In this document: in pieces, positions 25,546 to 38,696 of the stretch | Position numbering within the stretch: position 1 is the stretch's first letter | Layout: each line of letters opens with the position of its first letter | Assembly (NCBI GenBank): GCA_004794785.1 | Contig: SJOL01009574.1 | Span: 1,569,337-1,633,336 of the forward strand | From: Opisthorchis felineus | Taxonomy: Eukaryota; Platyhelminthes; Trematoda; Opisthorchiida; Opisthorchiidae | Reading direction: 5' to 3' | Length of the DNA: 64,000 nt | Notes under the pieces: generated by a model | What the model was told of the DNA's origin: nothing | Databases searched by the model: none | Seen by the model: only the letters and a program-made list of their open reading frames with translations | Translations under genes and position numbers: made by a program

Positions 25546-28309
25546 GTTTGTTGCCGGACGTTTCTTGTCTTATCCTTCAAATGATAGACATTGCCGCGTC
25601 AAAGTCTTTCAAGAGAAATAATTTCAGAATGCATATCAATGCCATATCGACTCGGTTATGGGTTCTCGCATGCATTCATCAAGCTGGATTGTTCCGACAG
25701 GTACGTGTTCGGTACACAGTCGTATCGCTTGCATCACACTTGAATTTACTTTTCAATTTTACGATGGATGATGGAAGCCGATGAACTTCTACACAGCGAC
25801 AAGTGTGGGTTTAGATGGAACTAAGCTAACGAGTTTTCATTGAAATGTAAAACACATGGTGTGCTTTTTATAATTATTAGTTTTAAGTTTTCATCGCCAT
25901 GTGGATGAGAGCAAATGAGCACGTTGTACCTCTCATGTGTTGAGGGAAGTAATGATTCTACAAGGCTGTAGTAAGCTTGAAAGCTGTCACTTAAGTAGTT
26001 CCAACTAAACTGAAAAGATTTTGTCCCTAGCATCAATGACCCTCATAATATTAAAACAAAATAGAATGGAATAGCTGAAATACCGGAGACCCCCCCTGGA
26101 TGCGTGTTCGGTCGAGTACAATATGGATTTGTCTACTTATGATCGTTCACCACGATGCGGAAATCTTGGTACTGTTCCAAGGCAATCCACACGGTAGCTG
26201 TGGATTTCAATGAAACACTCGACCGTGTGGACCCTGCTACGCTACCCCACTGCCGACGGATTATCGCAGGGTCTACACTCGATTCACTGTTTTGCATAAT
26301 ATGTACCAGTTACCCGCCTCGCCTCTTCTGCTCACAATGTTCGCTGACGAACTCATGCAATGGAAGTTGGTGGGAGATTCACAGGGCAAACAAGAGCCAC
26401 AAACCCACCTGAATTAGCTAGTCCAGCGGTGACAAATTTACAAACTGCTTACTGGTGGTCGGTCCTGTTTTTGGGTTGGCTACTGACACAAACTACACGC
26501 GATCTTGGGTTGTTCAGAAGGCAACATCAGAACGCACATTCACACAACACTGTCACCTGTTGGAAGACTCAAGTTGTCCTGGGTACCTTGGAGGGCTTTT
26601 CAGACATGAAACTAAATACGTTCCAAATGGTGAACGCTACACTCATTTGGCCAGTACAAGCACATTAAGCACATGACGGGCAGCGCTTTTTGTTAGCAGC
26701 ACACGTCTCATATTCGAGGGTTTACGAGTGCAAGCTCAAAGAATACCAGACAGGTAGGCTGTCTCACTACCATCAACTTTTGAAGCGAACAACAACGGAC
26801 TTGAGCAGACCTCAGATAGTCCGAGTCAGCAGTTTTAAGGAATTCAGGCGCCCTCTTGGTTCGCATGAGTTGCTACTTGGGGAGAGGCTGGTGATACAGT
26901 GGAATGGGGAATTGCAACCGGACGTTCATTATGGAATCGACATGAAATGATCTTCGCTGTTCTTTACAAGAATAAAAGAAGGGATCAGACCGTTTTGAAG
27001 GTTTTTTAAAGTAAATTCGCACAACTTCGGGCGAACAGCATTGAGCAAACAACGGATGGCTTTCTTGCAAAACGACTTTTATGGAAGATGTAAAACGCCT
27101 CCGCTCCGGGGGCGGGGTTCATCCGCATTACACCAGTCTAACAGGGTCGGGATTCACAAACATTATGAAAGCAGAATGATATCTTGATTGTGTACAACTT
27201 TCTTAAAACCACTTCAGATATTTTGCTAGCATTCTCAGACTATGCGGAAAAATTGGCTGCAAGCAGTTGTTAACCCAGCAGCGCACGAATTTTTATCAGT
27301 GACTAAAGCGCTTAGAGTCTACACGAAGGGGATCCAAGCGAAACAGAATCATCAACTTCACTCCAATTAGTGCTGTTTGGTGTCGAACAATACAATTCTA
27401 CCTTGTTGTCATCAACAGACGGTTACTCAGGAGATACCAACTCGTACTAGGTCGCCACAAAAGCATCCACTTCATATGAACCCACAAAACACAGGGTCTC
27501 TTCATTCAATCCCTCTCGACTGTAATCAAGCTGGCCCGTCTCTGGCTGCTGGAAGTAACATTGAAGCTCAGTAGGTACAGCCTTGTGATCGCATGGTGTT
27601 TTCATCAGGTCTACCAAATAGCAAGGCTGAATAAAAGACTGGACAAACTGCACACTTAGGAATCCAGCTTATTTAGTGTGGAACCTACTTTAAACCTAGC
27701 TGTTGAGCCAGGCGTTTTTGTGTCTTACACCGTCCACTGTGTTAACCTATCTAGGGGGAACAGGCGACACGCCGGAGTGTTTTGCCAACCTGAACATACA
27801 CAAAAAGCATTTGTCATCCATGGAGCTCTGCAGCTTAGTGGTCTAAACTGTTTGTTCAGCTAGTGACACGATTGCGATCAATGAAGATGCATCTGATAAC
27901 TTTTTAGCTTCACTATAGCTATGGATTCTTCACTTCAAAAAATGGGTTTACGCTGTCATGTGTTACCGTCAACCTGGTCTCCTTATTTGCTGCATACGAC
28001 AGGGTGACGAAAGCAAAAACCTGCTACTACTGACGCTTCCCGTCTTTCAATTTCACATGTTCAAACTTCTCATCCTCAGCTCGTGTCTAGCAAAATCTTT
28101 TTAGGCTCATTCTTAAGAACTGACGTATTCTTTTGCTTCTCATTGCCGTCCATTGCCTCTGGTTGCAAAATCTATGGTTGGCTCGGCCGCCAAGGCCGGA
28201 AACACTTCAAAACCATCTTTTAAATCCAGATGCACAGTGCATCTGACGTTTGACTTTTAACCTTCAATTTCTGAACTCTGAAAAAGTCCGGTCAGCAGAC
28301 TGCTCTTGC

Positions 28310-30640
28310 GTGTACATTGGACTCGCTTTTTATTGGTGTGTTCTGCCTGTTTGGAACGAGGATTCAAAGTCAAAATAAAGTGGCTGATATGGCTTCCCCA
28401 TCGATTTCTGCTCACTTCTGTTTGCGAACCTCTGGCGATCCGGAAGCCATTGCTGCTAGTTCTGCTGGGGCTGGCATTGGTCTAAGCCACCGAGGATAGA
28501 GGCCACTGGTTGAATGGCTGCCCTCTGTATGGTTTGTTTGGCAACATCTGTGGGAGTATCCGGTAGACGCGCTAGTACTCGCTAGCTGTTTGTCGTACCT
28601 GCTTATGTCCCAACACACTGTGACTCTGATGCAGTCACAGACTATTTTTACAATTCTTAGCGCTTTGTTGCGCCGGGCTAGGAGCTCAGATGTTGTGGTC
28701 GCCGGGAATAGGAATGTGCATGTAATTAGACTTTGCGCTGCTGAGGCTTAATTAGGTTGTCGTCTAGATCTGGAATTAAAAGACATGAAAGATGGCGGGG
28801 CAATTACTGCTTGACGCTAATTTTGGAGCGCCTATAAAGATTTTGATCGCACACTGGTTCTTTACTGCTTCTTGTTGAGCTATTCAGGGGCGCGCAAGAT
28901 TCGCACACTTCGCCTGGCCATTGAGAAGCTCTTGGACACTGGTGTGAAACAAGGCTATCAGAAACGCTTGCTAAAGTCCCGTTCGGATAAGACGTTTACT
29001 GATGTTGACTCTTATTGGAAGCTGCTGTCCAAAATCCTGCAAGGAGAGTGGTGCTCAGTTTGTGAAATGGTTCAATCAAGTAGGTCAGAGCAAGGGATCT
29101 CGCACAACACCAAAGTTGTTCGGAGCTCAGACACGTATCTCTCCTGGTCAAAAGTAAAATACTAGTCAACGAACCGTCAAGCTTTAAGCGAAAAGTAGTG
29201 TCGGTGCAGGCCAATAAGTCTGGTGGGCCCAGAACGCTGAGCAGATGGAAGAGGCGAGAAGCTCTTGGACTGTGCGTAAACTGTTCCAGCTAACACGCGC
29301 AACCTGTTCAAAGAGGCCTCTAGTGAGCGAAACAATAATCGATATTACATCCCGGGTTTCTCTTAAAAAGATGGGTGCGTGAATTTTTGGTTCAAAGCTT
29401 CTAAGAACAATTCAACTCGCCACCTGCAGTTGCTCAACCGGATTCCCCACCCACAACATAGACCTGGACAGTGAAACTGAAACCTCCGACGGCGTTAAAA
29501 ATAAACAAGTGTCTTTTGGCTCTCAAGCGCCACCAACCTGTTGGTCTTGACGAACTTCCACTCACTGTGCTCAAAGATGGAGATGAAAACATCAGTTGGT
29601 ATTTGTCTAACTTATTTGCTTCCATCCAGAAGGAAAAGGCCGTCCAAACCAAGTGGGATGAGTCACTAGTGGTGTTTATCTCCAAAATAGATGCTTGCAG
29701 TGCGTGTGATGAACACAGAAATCGGCGTGGTCCCCGTCGTACTCTGACTGTTTGATTCGGTTATTATATATCTCCTTACGAAGGGACGTGAAGAAGCAAG
29801 CATGATTCCAACCAAGAATAGCCTGTTTAGGCCACATATTTATGCTCGGACAAGTGTTCCCGCAACGCAGTATGTATAGGTGTCCTACCATTTCGGTGTT
29901 ACTTGATTCCAAGATTGCGTTTGATTTTGTTGACTGGTCAGTTTTCAACACGCTCACACATAAGTTGTTCATCCTCATGCTTTTGGGCGCGTGAGATGTA
30001 CGAAGAGGACTTCAAAAGCTTTTCTAAAAGCAGTGGTATCCAAAAATGATTCTCACTCTCCAATTTTCGTTTTAGTTCTTTAATGATAAGGTGTTGAGGT
30101 GAACACTGGAAGGTATCCCAAGTCCCGGTGTCAAGATCCCTCCGAGTGAGATGCTTGTCGGCTTTGGATATGCGGACGACATTGTCCCTACTTTCGAAGA
30201 AGATCAGAAAGTGCAATGAGTGCTAGAAAACCTTACCAAGGTCATCCAGTTTTTTTCCATGTGCTTTGCGCCCACAAAGTTCAAAGTTATCCCGCAGGAC
30301 GTGGAGACTTTGAACACACATCCAAGCACTCAGGGAGTGAAACTGGATGTCGTGGAGCGCTATACTTATATCCAAAGTTGCATTAGCTCTGGCGGTATTC
30401 TGACGCACGACATCCGAGCAGGAATCCCGAAGGCCAAAATTGTGCCACTTGCGCGTAAAAAACACATCTCACATCTCTCACTTAGTTGCAAGGACTCTTG
30501 TGTTAGACAATAGTATGGGCTGTGTTAGTGTGTAGCTGCGGGGCTTTGCCACTTCGGGCGGAGGGTCTGAGACGCCTTCATATCTCTGACCACCAACCCG
30601 CATACATGCATACATAGTTCAGCATTTGTTTATGCAGAGC
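28310..30640 (+). mobile_element. RTE-like LINE in LRRC23 intron 1 (sense)
   Basis: A decayed RTE-clade retrotransposon. Endonuclease pieces: CLRTSGDPEAIAASSAGAGI (28.41-28.47 kb) and LSALLRRARSSDVVVVAG (28.66-28.71 kb). RT pieces: LKRHQPVGLDELPLTVLKDG (29.52-29.58 kb), TISVLLDSKIAFDFVDWSVF (29.9 kb), GYADDIV with the catalytic Tyr-Ala-Asp-Asp intact (30169-30180), LTKVIQFFSMCFAPTKFKV and VVERYTYIQSCISS (30.23-30.38 kb). The usual endonuclease GDMN box reads GNRN, so a catalytic Asp is lost. Stops and frameshifts are frequent and the linker is shortened, so the element is inactive. It lies wholly within intron 1 in the host gene's orientation. Confidence 0.88.
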
Positions 30641-31483
30641 ATCAATCCCGCTCTTTTATCCGTATTAATCCACGCAGACTGCAGCAAACACACTTCACTG
30701 CCAAAGTAAAACAGACTTATCATTTCAACCTCATCTATGTGGACAAAATCTGGCTTAAACCCTACATTCCCGACAATTTCTCACAGAATTGTCAGTTATC
30801 AGTCTATTTTTAGGCATTTTAAAGCAAACGAAGTCGTTATATACTTCAACAGTCATTTTAGCTGGTATTTCGTCGCCTTTGCACACACAAATTAGGTCTT
30901 TTGCGGCCTCTGGCTCAGCATCCACAAACTTTTCCCTGTGATAGTCACATATTTTGTTCAAAATAACGTTGGCATTCCAAGTGACTATTGTGCTTGCTAT
31001 TTGCGTTGTCTTGTAAGTCGACCGCTCACAAATTATCCCAGTAAAAGACTTCACTGTCCCATATCTCTTTGGCTTCTCACCGTACATTACCGAAATTAAG
31101 ATGCAGATGCTGGGCATGAACAACTCTATTCTATCTTTCAACCATGTTTTATGGTTTATACGCTAAAGGGGCTGAAACGACTCATCATCTGTCGATCCCA
31201 CACTAACTATCGAGGACCTTGTGAAATGTACGCTTTGCTACAAAACACCGCTAGGTTTCAGTGATTATGTTGTCTTTGTCTTTAAGCGTGTGACACACAC
31301 AAACAGCCGGGACTCAAAAACTGGCCGCATGTGGAGTTTCCTGCATCATAGAGGCTAGATCCATTGAACTTTTGGGTATTTCTATATTTTCTGACGGCCT
31401 AAGCGTCCTGAGAAGTCTATCGCATTTAAAACTTAGTGAGCACATCTTTTACAGCATGTGATCCTCTTAAAAAATTCGTACAG

Positions 31484-31578
31484 TTGGATGAGCAGAAGGA
31501 CCAGGAAATGAAGTTAAAGAAAGCGCTAAGTCTAGCACCGTCAAAAGGAAATGGTGTGAATGGATTCGTGGCTACAAC
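31484..31578 (+). CDS. LRRC23 exon 2 (provisional, 3' end unresolved)
   Basis: After the acceptor TTCGTACAG the frame that continues exon 1 reads LDEQKDQEMKLKKALSLAPS, then KGNGVNGFVATT and a stop at 31580-31582. It aligns with human LRRC23 ..PLTEDMMKEGLSLLCKTGNG.., sharing the MK, LSL and GNG spacing. Exon 3 needs two bases of a split codon from its predecessor, and a segment ending at 31578 supplies exactly two. However, the next bases are AT (ATAGCC), not GT. Alternatively the exon ends at 31555 before GTGAAT (a good donor, phase 0), and a missing micro-exon of about 35 nt would encode the LAHAYVKLEVKE-equivalent. I could not find that micro-exon. Confidence 0.5.
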
Positions 31579-33280
31579 ATAGCCATCGAAAACCACTGCA
31601 TACCTTGTACACTGTTGGACTTGTAAGACTGGCCGAACTTACTGCTGTCTGCAAACAACTATACAGACATGCCACCCCAGTCAGCAAAGAAACTATGGAA
31701 ACTACGATTTACAACCCACTAGTGCACGACGCGTGCACTGAAGGGCTGGTACTTAGTTTTCTGGCAATGTGGGCATAAAAATGCTCATGAATGTTGGCCC
31801 CGAATCCGTCGGCCAATACATAAAGGGCAGGTGGGCCGGCCCAATGGAATCACCTTTTTGCCAAACATCAGCTGTGCCACCAAAGTCATGTATTCTTGAG
31901 TCACCAGGCGACCCATTATCTGTAGTCCAAAATCCTCTATTGGTAAGAAAAATGATTAAAGGCAGTAGGTTGTCGTTTCTTGTCGGACAAGCAAAAGATG
32001 GTATCAATTAAGCTATTAGCAATCCAATCTGTTTCCGGACACCAGAGTGTTTATTGATGTTTTGATGCAGTTTGTTTTAGCTCCTTCCGGTTACCACAGT
32101 TTTTCACGTCGAAAGGTCTTCTGTACAGAACAGTCAGCTCGGGTTCAAAGTGTTTTGAGTCTTATTAATAATACAAGTTGAAAATTAATGGTCAAAATCA
32201 GACTTCTGCAAGACTCCTCCATTTAGGTTGTGGCATTCGATTGGTGTCTCATTCATGAACCCTGTGATGACGTTCTTGATGAAGGTCCCTAATTTATCTC
32301 ATAATATAGACACAGAGCTATTATTCGTTGAGGTAGTCTTCTGTAGTCTTCTGATGACAGGGAGAACTAGCAATGGAAAACCAATGCTTAGCCGCCACAT
32401 AGTCAACGAGGTCGAGAACTCCAGTAAATGGCTGAAAGAAGTGGAAGTATGCAAACTTTTTTACCAGAGGCCCTGTCAATTGCAGTGTGTCTACATATTC
32501 CACAACCATTAAACGCAGCCTTTCTCAGTGGATATTGGTCTGGCATAGGTAATACATAGCAAAATTAACCTAAGGCAATGTTTGTCGATTATCACTCAAT
32601 ATATTTCTTGTTTATGGGCAAGTCTATTACAAACATACTGAGAAATAAGACTTTCTTTGGCGTTTGTTCAGGCAAGGGAAATGTTCCGACCAACTTCGGA
32701 CTTTTCTCAGCACCAGGGTCAGGCTTACTGGGTGGTTTGCCTGAGGTATACTCAACTCCGCTCTTGCAAAATGTACCCAGCACTGCCTAGGAGACTTATG
32801 CTCTGATGCTTAAGCTTCACTGATAAACATCCCCCCGTACAAATCTATATAGCTGGCACCGCACCCGACTTATCGTTCGGTTTTTGTTCGCCTAATTTCT
32901 TTGTGTCTACGGATGACTTTGGAAAACACATGGCCATTTAAAAAGATGTCATTTCGGTTCCTACATAACCGCTTCGGAGATCTAGACAAGATATGAGTTG
33001 CGCTGTTTTAAACGAGTACAGAGAGTGAGAAACGCCTAAATCTGAGCACCTAAAATCCATGAAACGGCTTTCAGCGACGTTCTCTTATGCAAACAGTGGT
33101 TGCACCGATGAACAGAGACCTGCATTAGTGACTAAGCTGTATCGGTGCCTGATACACAGAAACGAGATCTTTGTGACTTTGGCGGCGTCGTACTTGATAC
33201 GAACTGATGGCTACAGAACATCCCTTGTTTAGATAACCACAAAGACGTGAATTCAGTTGTGTGACACTAGCACCTGACTA

Positions 33281-33303
33281 GTATTTCGACACTGTCGAAA
33301 TAC
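33281..33303. repeat. Perfect inverted repeat
   Basis: Ten-base arms gtatttcgac and gtcgaaatac separated by three bases. The perfect symmetry is unlikely to be random at this exact spacing but not exceptional in 64 kb. It could be the terminus of a small transposon or a hairpin. No partner copy was noticed elsewhere in the window. Confidence 0.6.
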
Positions 33304-35595
33304 ACTCTAGAAATTGTTAAACCTAAAGTGAGAAAATCATCAAAAGATTTTCTTTGCCTAATGGGCCAATAGGACATTGGAGGGGTCTGCAACAGAACAG
33401 AACACGTACAGTCCTTTGAACTTTACAAGTCATTCTGGACAAGAGTGTTCGGCACCTTTGCATTTGTAGTCCTCTGAAGTAGATTGGTCCTAACAGTTTA
33501 GGATATCGTATCGGATATGTATACGTAGCGCTTACGCTCGTTTAGCGGAACGCAAATTTTGGCATTCTATTCGTCCGCCATCTCAAAGTGGGACTAAGAC
33601 GCGGTGAATTCTTTTCCTGGCATATCCTGTTGTTACCTACAAACGTTCAGTTGATTAGACCTGTGAGACAAGAGCATCAAGGCAAATAAAAAAATCCCGG
33701 CGTTGATTTTTCAGTACTACAGATAACGCCGTTTTCATATAATTTAGCTTCATGCCTATTTAAATGTGCACCGACCGCCCCACAAGAACTTTGGAGCCAG
33801 TGAAGCAGCTGACTGGTTGTACGATAGGACACCAGTTTATGTCAACTGGTTCCGTAGTGGACCTGATCAAACTCCTCTTAGCAGAGCTGATTCCTCAGTG
33901 ACCTCCACCATTTGGCCGTCTCGTGCTTAGGCAGGTTAGATGAACAGGAGAACTCCGTTGAGTACCAAATATCGGGTTTTGATAATCAGGATGCGCCGAA
34001 TCAGCCGGAACTCGTATAGTCCTTACCTTTAACCAAGGTTAAAAAGGGCTCAGTAGGTTAAAGAGTCGTTTTACACACTGACCGTGTAGATTAAGTACAT
34101 CCTCCTCTTTCGTGTTCATTGCATTGTTTTCGAATAAGTCCAGGCGACTGGGGATAGGTTCACTGACTTTTTCCAAAGCGACATTAATACTTCAGGGTGG
34201 TCATTCCAACCGCCCGGAGCTTCCCGTGATTGAACTGCTAAATCTTCTGGGTGCAAAAATGAATTTTTAGGGAAATGATGGAACCGTACACCCCAAGGCA
34301 AATATTTGATCATCACAAGGTTAGTGACGATGCACGTTCTAAGTCAAGGATGGTGGTAATACCCAGCTGGGTGTAGGCGAGTTACTTCGCCGCTAGCTCA
34401 CTGGTTCTGATTAATGTGTTTGTGAGGTAATTTTAGATCAACGGTTAATTGTGCAGTCAGATTCTTATGGTGCCATCTTATGCTCTACCGTATGAGACAA
34501 ATATGGTAGGTATGAAAACAGGCGTAGAGATTTCAGTTATTTTGGTAGGCGCCTTTGTGAAGTCAAGCGAGGTACAGTTCTGCTTTGTCTTCCCTTTTTT
34601 TCCTGCTTCCTAAAAATTCGCTACAATTTTGTCTGTTTTTTGGTTTCGTGTAAAACGACGTAGGGATAATTTTATTATGGTCCTTCACGAATGAACCCAG
34701 AACAACATTCTTGTCACCTGATTGATACCTACCTAACATTCCAGCTGTTTGTGATGAAGAACAAACTCACGTGAAACGGTCAAGTTGGCATGCCTAGCAA
34801 AGATGGCCTAATACGAGGACTGCTTTGCCACCGGCTAGAGAAGGAGTTTTTCAGCTTCAAGCTCACCTCGTTAGTGGGAACAATATTGGTTGGCACTAAA
34901 ATCGTGTGGGGTATGTGTAATGGTTGTATTATGGGTATAATCGCCATTAGGGCAATGACTTGTTCTGAATTTGGCCAAGGGTTTCAATTGCCTTAAAGAA
35001 GAACGAAAATCAAAGTCTCCTCCAAATAAAACGTAGTGACTGTAGAGGCCAAGGGCTTGTAGAGCAGTAGACAGTGGCAAGCAGTTAACTCCAAGTTCCA
35101 CTAACTAATTAATTACCTAGTTGATTAGCGTATAATGGCTTTTCAAGTATATTTTGGGGAAAATGTAGAAGTAACAAAAACACAAGAGTTCAGCAATTGA
35201 CAGCGTGAATGTTGACGGTTATAGAAAAGTAGACCATCCTGGCTGAAACCGTCTTTGCGAATGAAGCGTATAACTGGGAGGGTTAGCTCTCAGTGGAAAA
35301 CGTATGTAGATTGTCAGGATTCGAATACAACACTGATGTTTCCCTAAGCTAGTAGTCGCCGGTTGCACACTTTCGTATTCGCACGGAACTAGGTGTCCTG
35401 GTGAATTCTCAGACAAGGTGATCGTAAGTACATCAGCGAACAGCTTGGTTAGGTGGCACACCAGAGAACCAACAAAGGTATTTAATCAAGCAGTTAGATA
35501 AACAGTGAGTCGTGTATCCTGTGAACTATATGTGACGGTATTGAAACTAAAAGCTTTCTGGGGGTAGTCGGAGTTTAGGCGAAGAATTTTTGATC

Positions 35596-35634
35596 AGTTA
35601 GTTAGTTAGTTGGTTAGTTAGTTAGTTAGTTAGT
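35596..35634. repeat. (TTAG)n microsatellite
   Basis: About nine TTAG units with one interruption (TTGG). A simple tetranucleotide repeat in intron 2 of LRRC23. Confidence 0.9.
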
Positions 35635-38600
35635 TGTGTTCTCTGTTTGGCATGGGTCCATGAGGAAGAAATACTAAGTATGAGCTTAGCATGGGTACTA
35701 TGATAATATGACTTGTAGGACTCAAATCCAGTGCTCTACAGCACATTGGTGGGGAATTCGCCACGGTTAAGTAGTAAAAAGGTTCCGAACTCCGAATAGA
35801 TCTTGGAGGAATTTCCACTTAGACCGGCCCTGTTCCCGCCTGTTTTATTCGTCGTCATTGATGACCTTAGACACACCATAAACCAGTGCCGTATTCTTGT
35901 CCTCCAGCACTCTCGCCGCCTGTGGATCAGCGCGGCTGTCTGTCGCTGGGTACGGGGATGTCAATATAGTTGCTTTACGTAGCAGGTGGAACAATAAGAA
36001 CCTCGACTAAACAACAGACGGATTCCAGAGAGTGACTCAAAGAAGACACGGTTCTCCGGCACGTAGAGGGAAAAAACGGCGGGTAAGTCTGGTTAGGCTT
36101 TTAGGAAAAAATATTAGAATCGTCATTTGGCAGATCACCTGCCTGTTCTTTAGTTCCTCATCAAGACGTGGTTTAAGGTTTGCCTCTACAACTTCAGGAT
36201 GCTGGTAGGTATGATTGTGAGGTATTCTGCAATTATTGAGGGCCAAGGTTCACTTTAGGTGGTTTGCAGTTGTTTAGCTGCAGCTCGATGCCGATTTCGA
36301 CGTTGAAGGGGTTTTGAAGCTACGAATGAGATGTAGTATATCTTCGTTTGTTCATCCGCAATCAACAAGGCGGGGTTGTTCTAGGTTTTTTCCGTAAACA
36401 TATTTTTAGGCATGCCATAAAATTATCCTAGTTATGAATAGCTGTGGTCAGAAGGGGTGGCATAAGATTGAATGTTTGCACCAGAAAATGGCGCTGCGAT
36501 GACTTTAAAATGAACAGCCCCATTTGGGTTGGCAACAGACTCACTATTCACAGTGGTATGTAAGATGCCAGGAGTCGTATATCAAAATCACTTTACCGTC
36601 ACTAGCCCCACGTGACATTCGTTTAAGATATTTGGCAGCTCAGGCTGGAAAACGTTACACGAATATAAGGTGGAAAATGCCAGGAAGCCTCAATGATGAG
36701 TAAAAGATGTGCGTGCGCAGAGGATTTGGTTGGAAAATTTAGTACAACGGTGGCTGAAAACTGTCGGAAGGTGTGGCCCCAAGACTTCTATCGCAAGGGT
36801 CAGCCGTTCGGCGGAAGAGAGCAGAAGGGTAGGCCTATGCCAGCTAGGTTTTCCAGTCTATTGGCACGTTGCTATCCCGTGCAACCCGACGTCACTCCTC
36901 GGGAACAAGATGTGCTGAAGCCTCGGCTACCATCGATTGCTTTTATATACACATGTCGCTAGAGAACTCTGTGCGCGATCATTTTTAAGGCAATATTCTA
37001 CTCTAAGGCAGTACTCTACTGTCTCTATTGGGTAACCACTTTGTGGAGTACACATGGAGGTTTGCGTAATACAATGAGGTAACAGGCAGGTGGTACGTAT
37101 AGGTAGTTTGGAAACGGGTCTGGTGACTCAAAATCAGTATAAATGAAAGCTGTCCTTAGAAGAGCACACGAGACCATGCTGAATCGAGACAAGTGGAACA
37201 TCGTTGATTTTGGGGACTGCCTACCTTGCGGTTTTTCATCAGGACAGTTTGAGCAGTCTCTCTTTCCTTACAGGCCAGAGCTGTCCAAATTAAAATACCT
37301 ACACAAGGTGTAGTTTGTTGTAAGCTGTAAGGAGCACAGGAAACATCTGAGGTTGAAATTGCTCAAAGCGCATTCCAACAAAAACATATGATCAACCACA
37401 TTCCTGGATGTCCCCAGAGAGTAAGAAGAACAACCAAAACCTCTCCCAGGTCCAAGTATTTCAGGTGTTTGTTTCGCATAGCAGAATAAATTTCATTTCC
37501 GAAAGGTGAGGTACAGTCAACATACAATTAAATCAAAGTCCAACATTTGTGAGGTAACGTGCTTTGATGATATCAAGTTCGATGAAATACGCTTTTTGGT
37601 TGCACTTTTGGACCTACAGCACACACGTTTCACTGGAGCCATTGATATTTCAAACGCATTATTAGCCATTACCATAGACTCTTAACTACTCTTAACTACG
37701 AATCTAATTGGCTGTAAAAACTCATAACTTCGACAACATGCTTTTGCTGATAGCGAGTGCAGTGGCTAGAAAAAAAACCCATTTATCCGCTTTAACAAAC
37801 CGAGAAGAGAGGAACTCTAAAGGGTCACCTGCCTAAAAAGCATGTATTCAAATGCAATTAGCGCATGTTCGAAATGGTTCCTCTGCATTAGTACTTGGCC
37901 GATCGTTCATACCCATAGTTAATTTGTATACTAACCCGTTACATGAAGCGGCAAGGATGCTAGGTTATTACCTTGTACCAAGGACGGTTTCTTTGTTTTT
38001 TTCAGCTCGTAGACACATAAGATGGGACGATTTTGACGGACCCATCTTTGAATAGACTTTGAGTTATTCTCACAGCTCCGCTCACTATGCGGTCGGCTGA
38101 ATGACTTTTAAATGGGGTTTTTCTATGGAACCCAGGTATTTGCCCATTGGGCTCTTTCTCAGAAGATAAAAACACGATCATGCAAATGAAGAAGATTATA
38201 ACTAGTATAACCTTTCTCAATAAGTGAGAATACGCTTATAATCCCGCTTTGAAGGCTGCAGAAGATAAGCTGATATGATAACTGACTCACCCGGTGAACT
38301 TGCTACGTCAATTTTGTGGTGACCAAAAATATGCGGGCTCTTATTGTTGATGGAACTGCATATCAACACTGGAACATAAAGTCGATGCTATGCAAGTTTT
38401 AAATCAGGTCAGGCATGAATTGATGGTCCGTATTTTCGTAAAACGTGTTTAATATGATCTCGGCGTTTCTACTGACCAACAGCTTCAATAGTTTGGATAA
38501 TCTGAGTGATACGTGTTTCAGGCTCTTTAAAGTCGAAGAGCCCATTGTGGCAAGTATCCTCCATTATTCACAGTCGTACTTACGGGCAGAGGATCCCTGG

Positions 38601-38670
38601 GTCCAGAGCATATATGGTCTCTTCAACGAAGCACAGCCAGAATGTTGATCATCTTTGCTTACGTATACCA

Positions 38671-38696
38671 TTATATATANATATATATATATATAA
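38671..38696. repeat. (TA)n microsatellite with one N
   Basis: An alternating TA run containing the single undetermined base of the window, at 38680. The N most likely reflects ambiguous repeat length or base calls in the assembly. Confidence 0.9.

Noticed and set aside
26155..26412. Open frame with TVAVDFNETLDRVD, faintly like the LINE motif DFxKAFDxVD
   Set aside because: Only one weak motif, with no adjacent RT boxes in any frame; not enough to call an element.
30755..31141. 128-codon minus-strand open frame just after the RTE element
   Set aside because: No family recognised, no conserved Cys/His pattern, no splice sites of note; likely chance.
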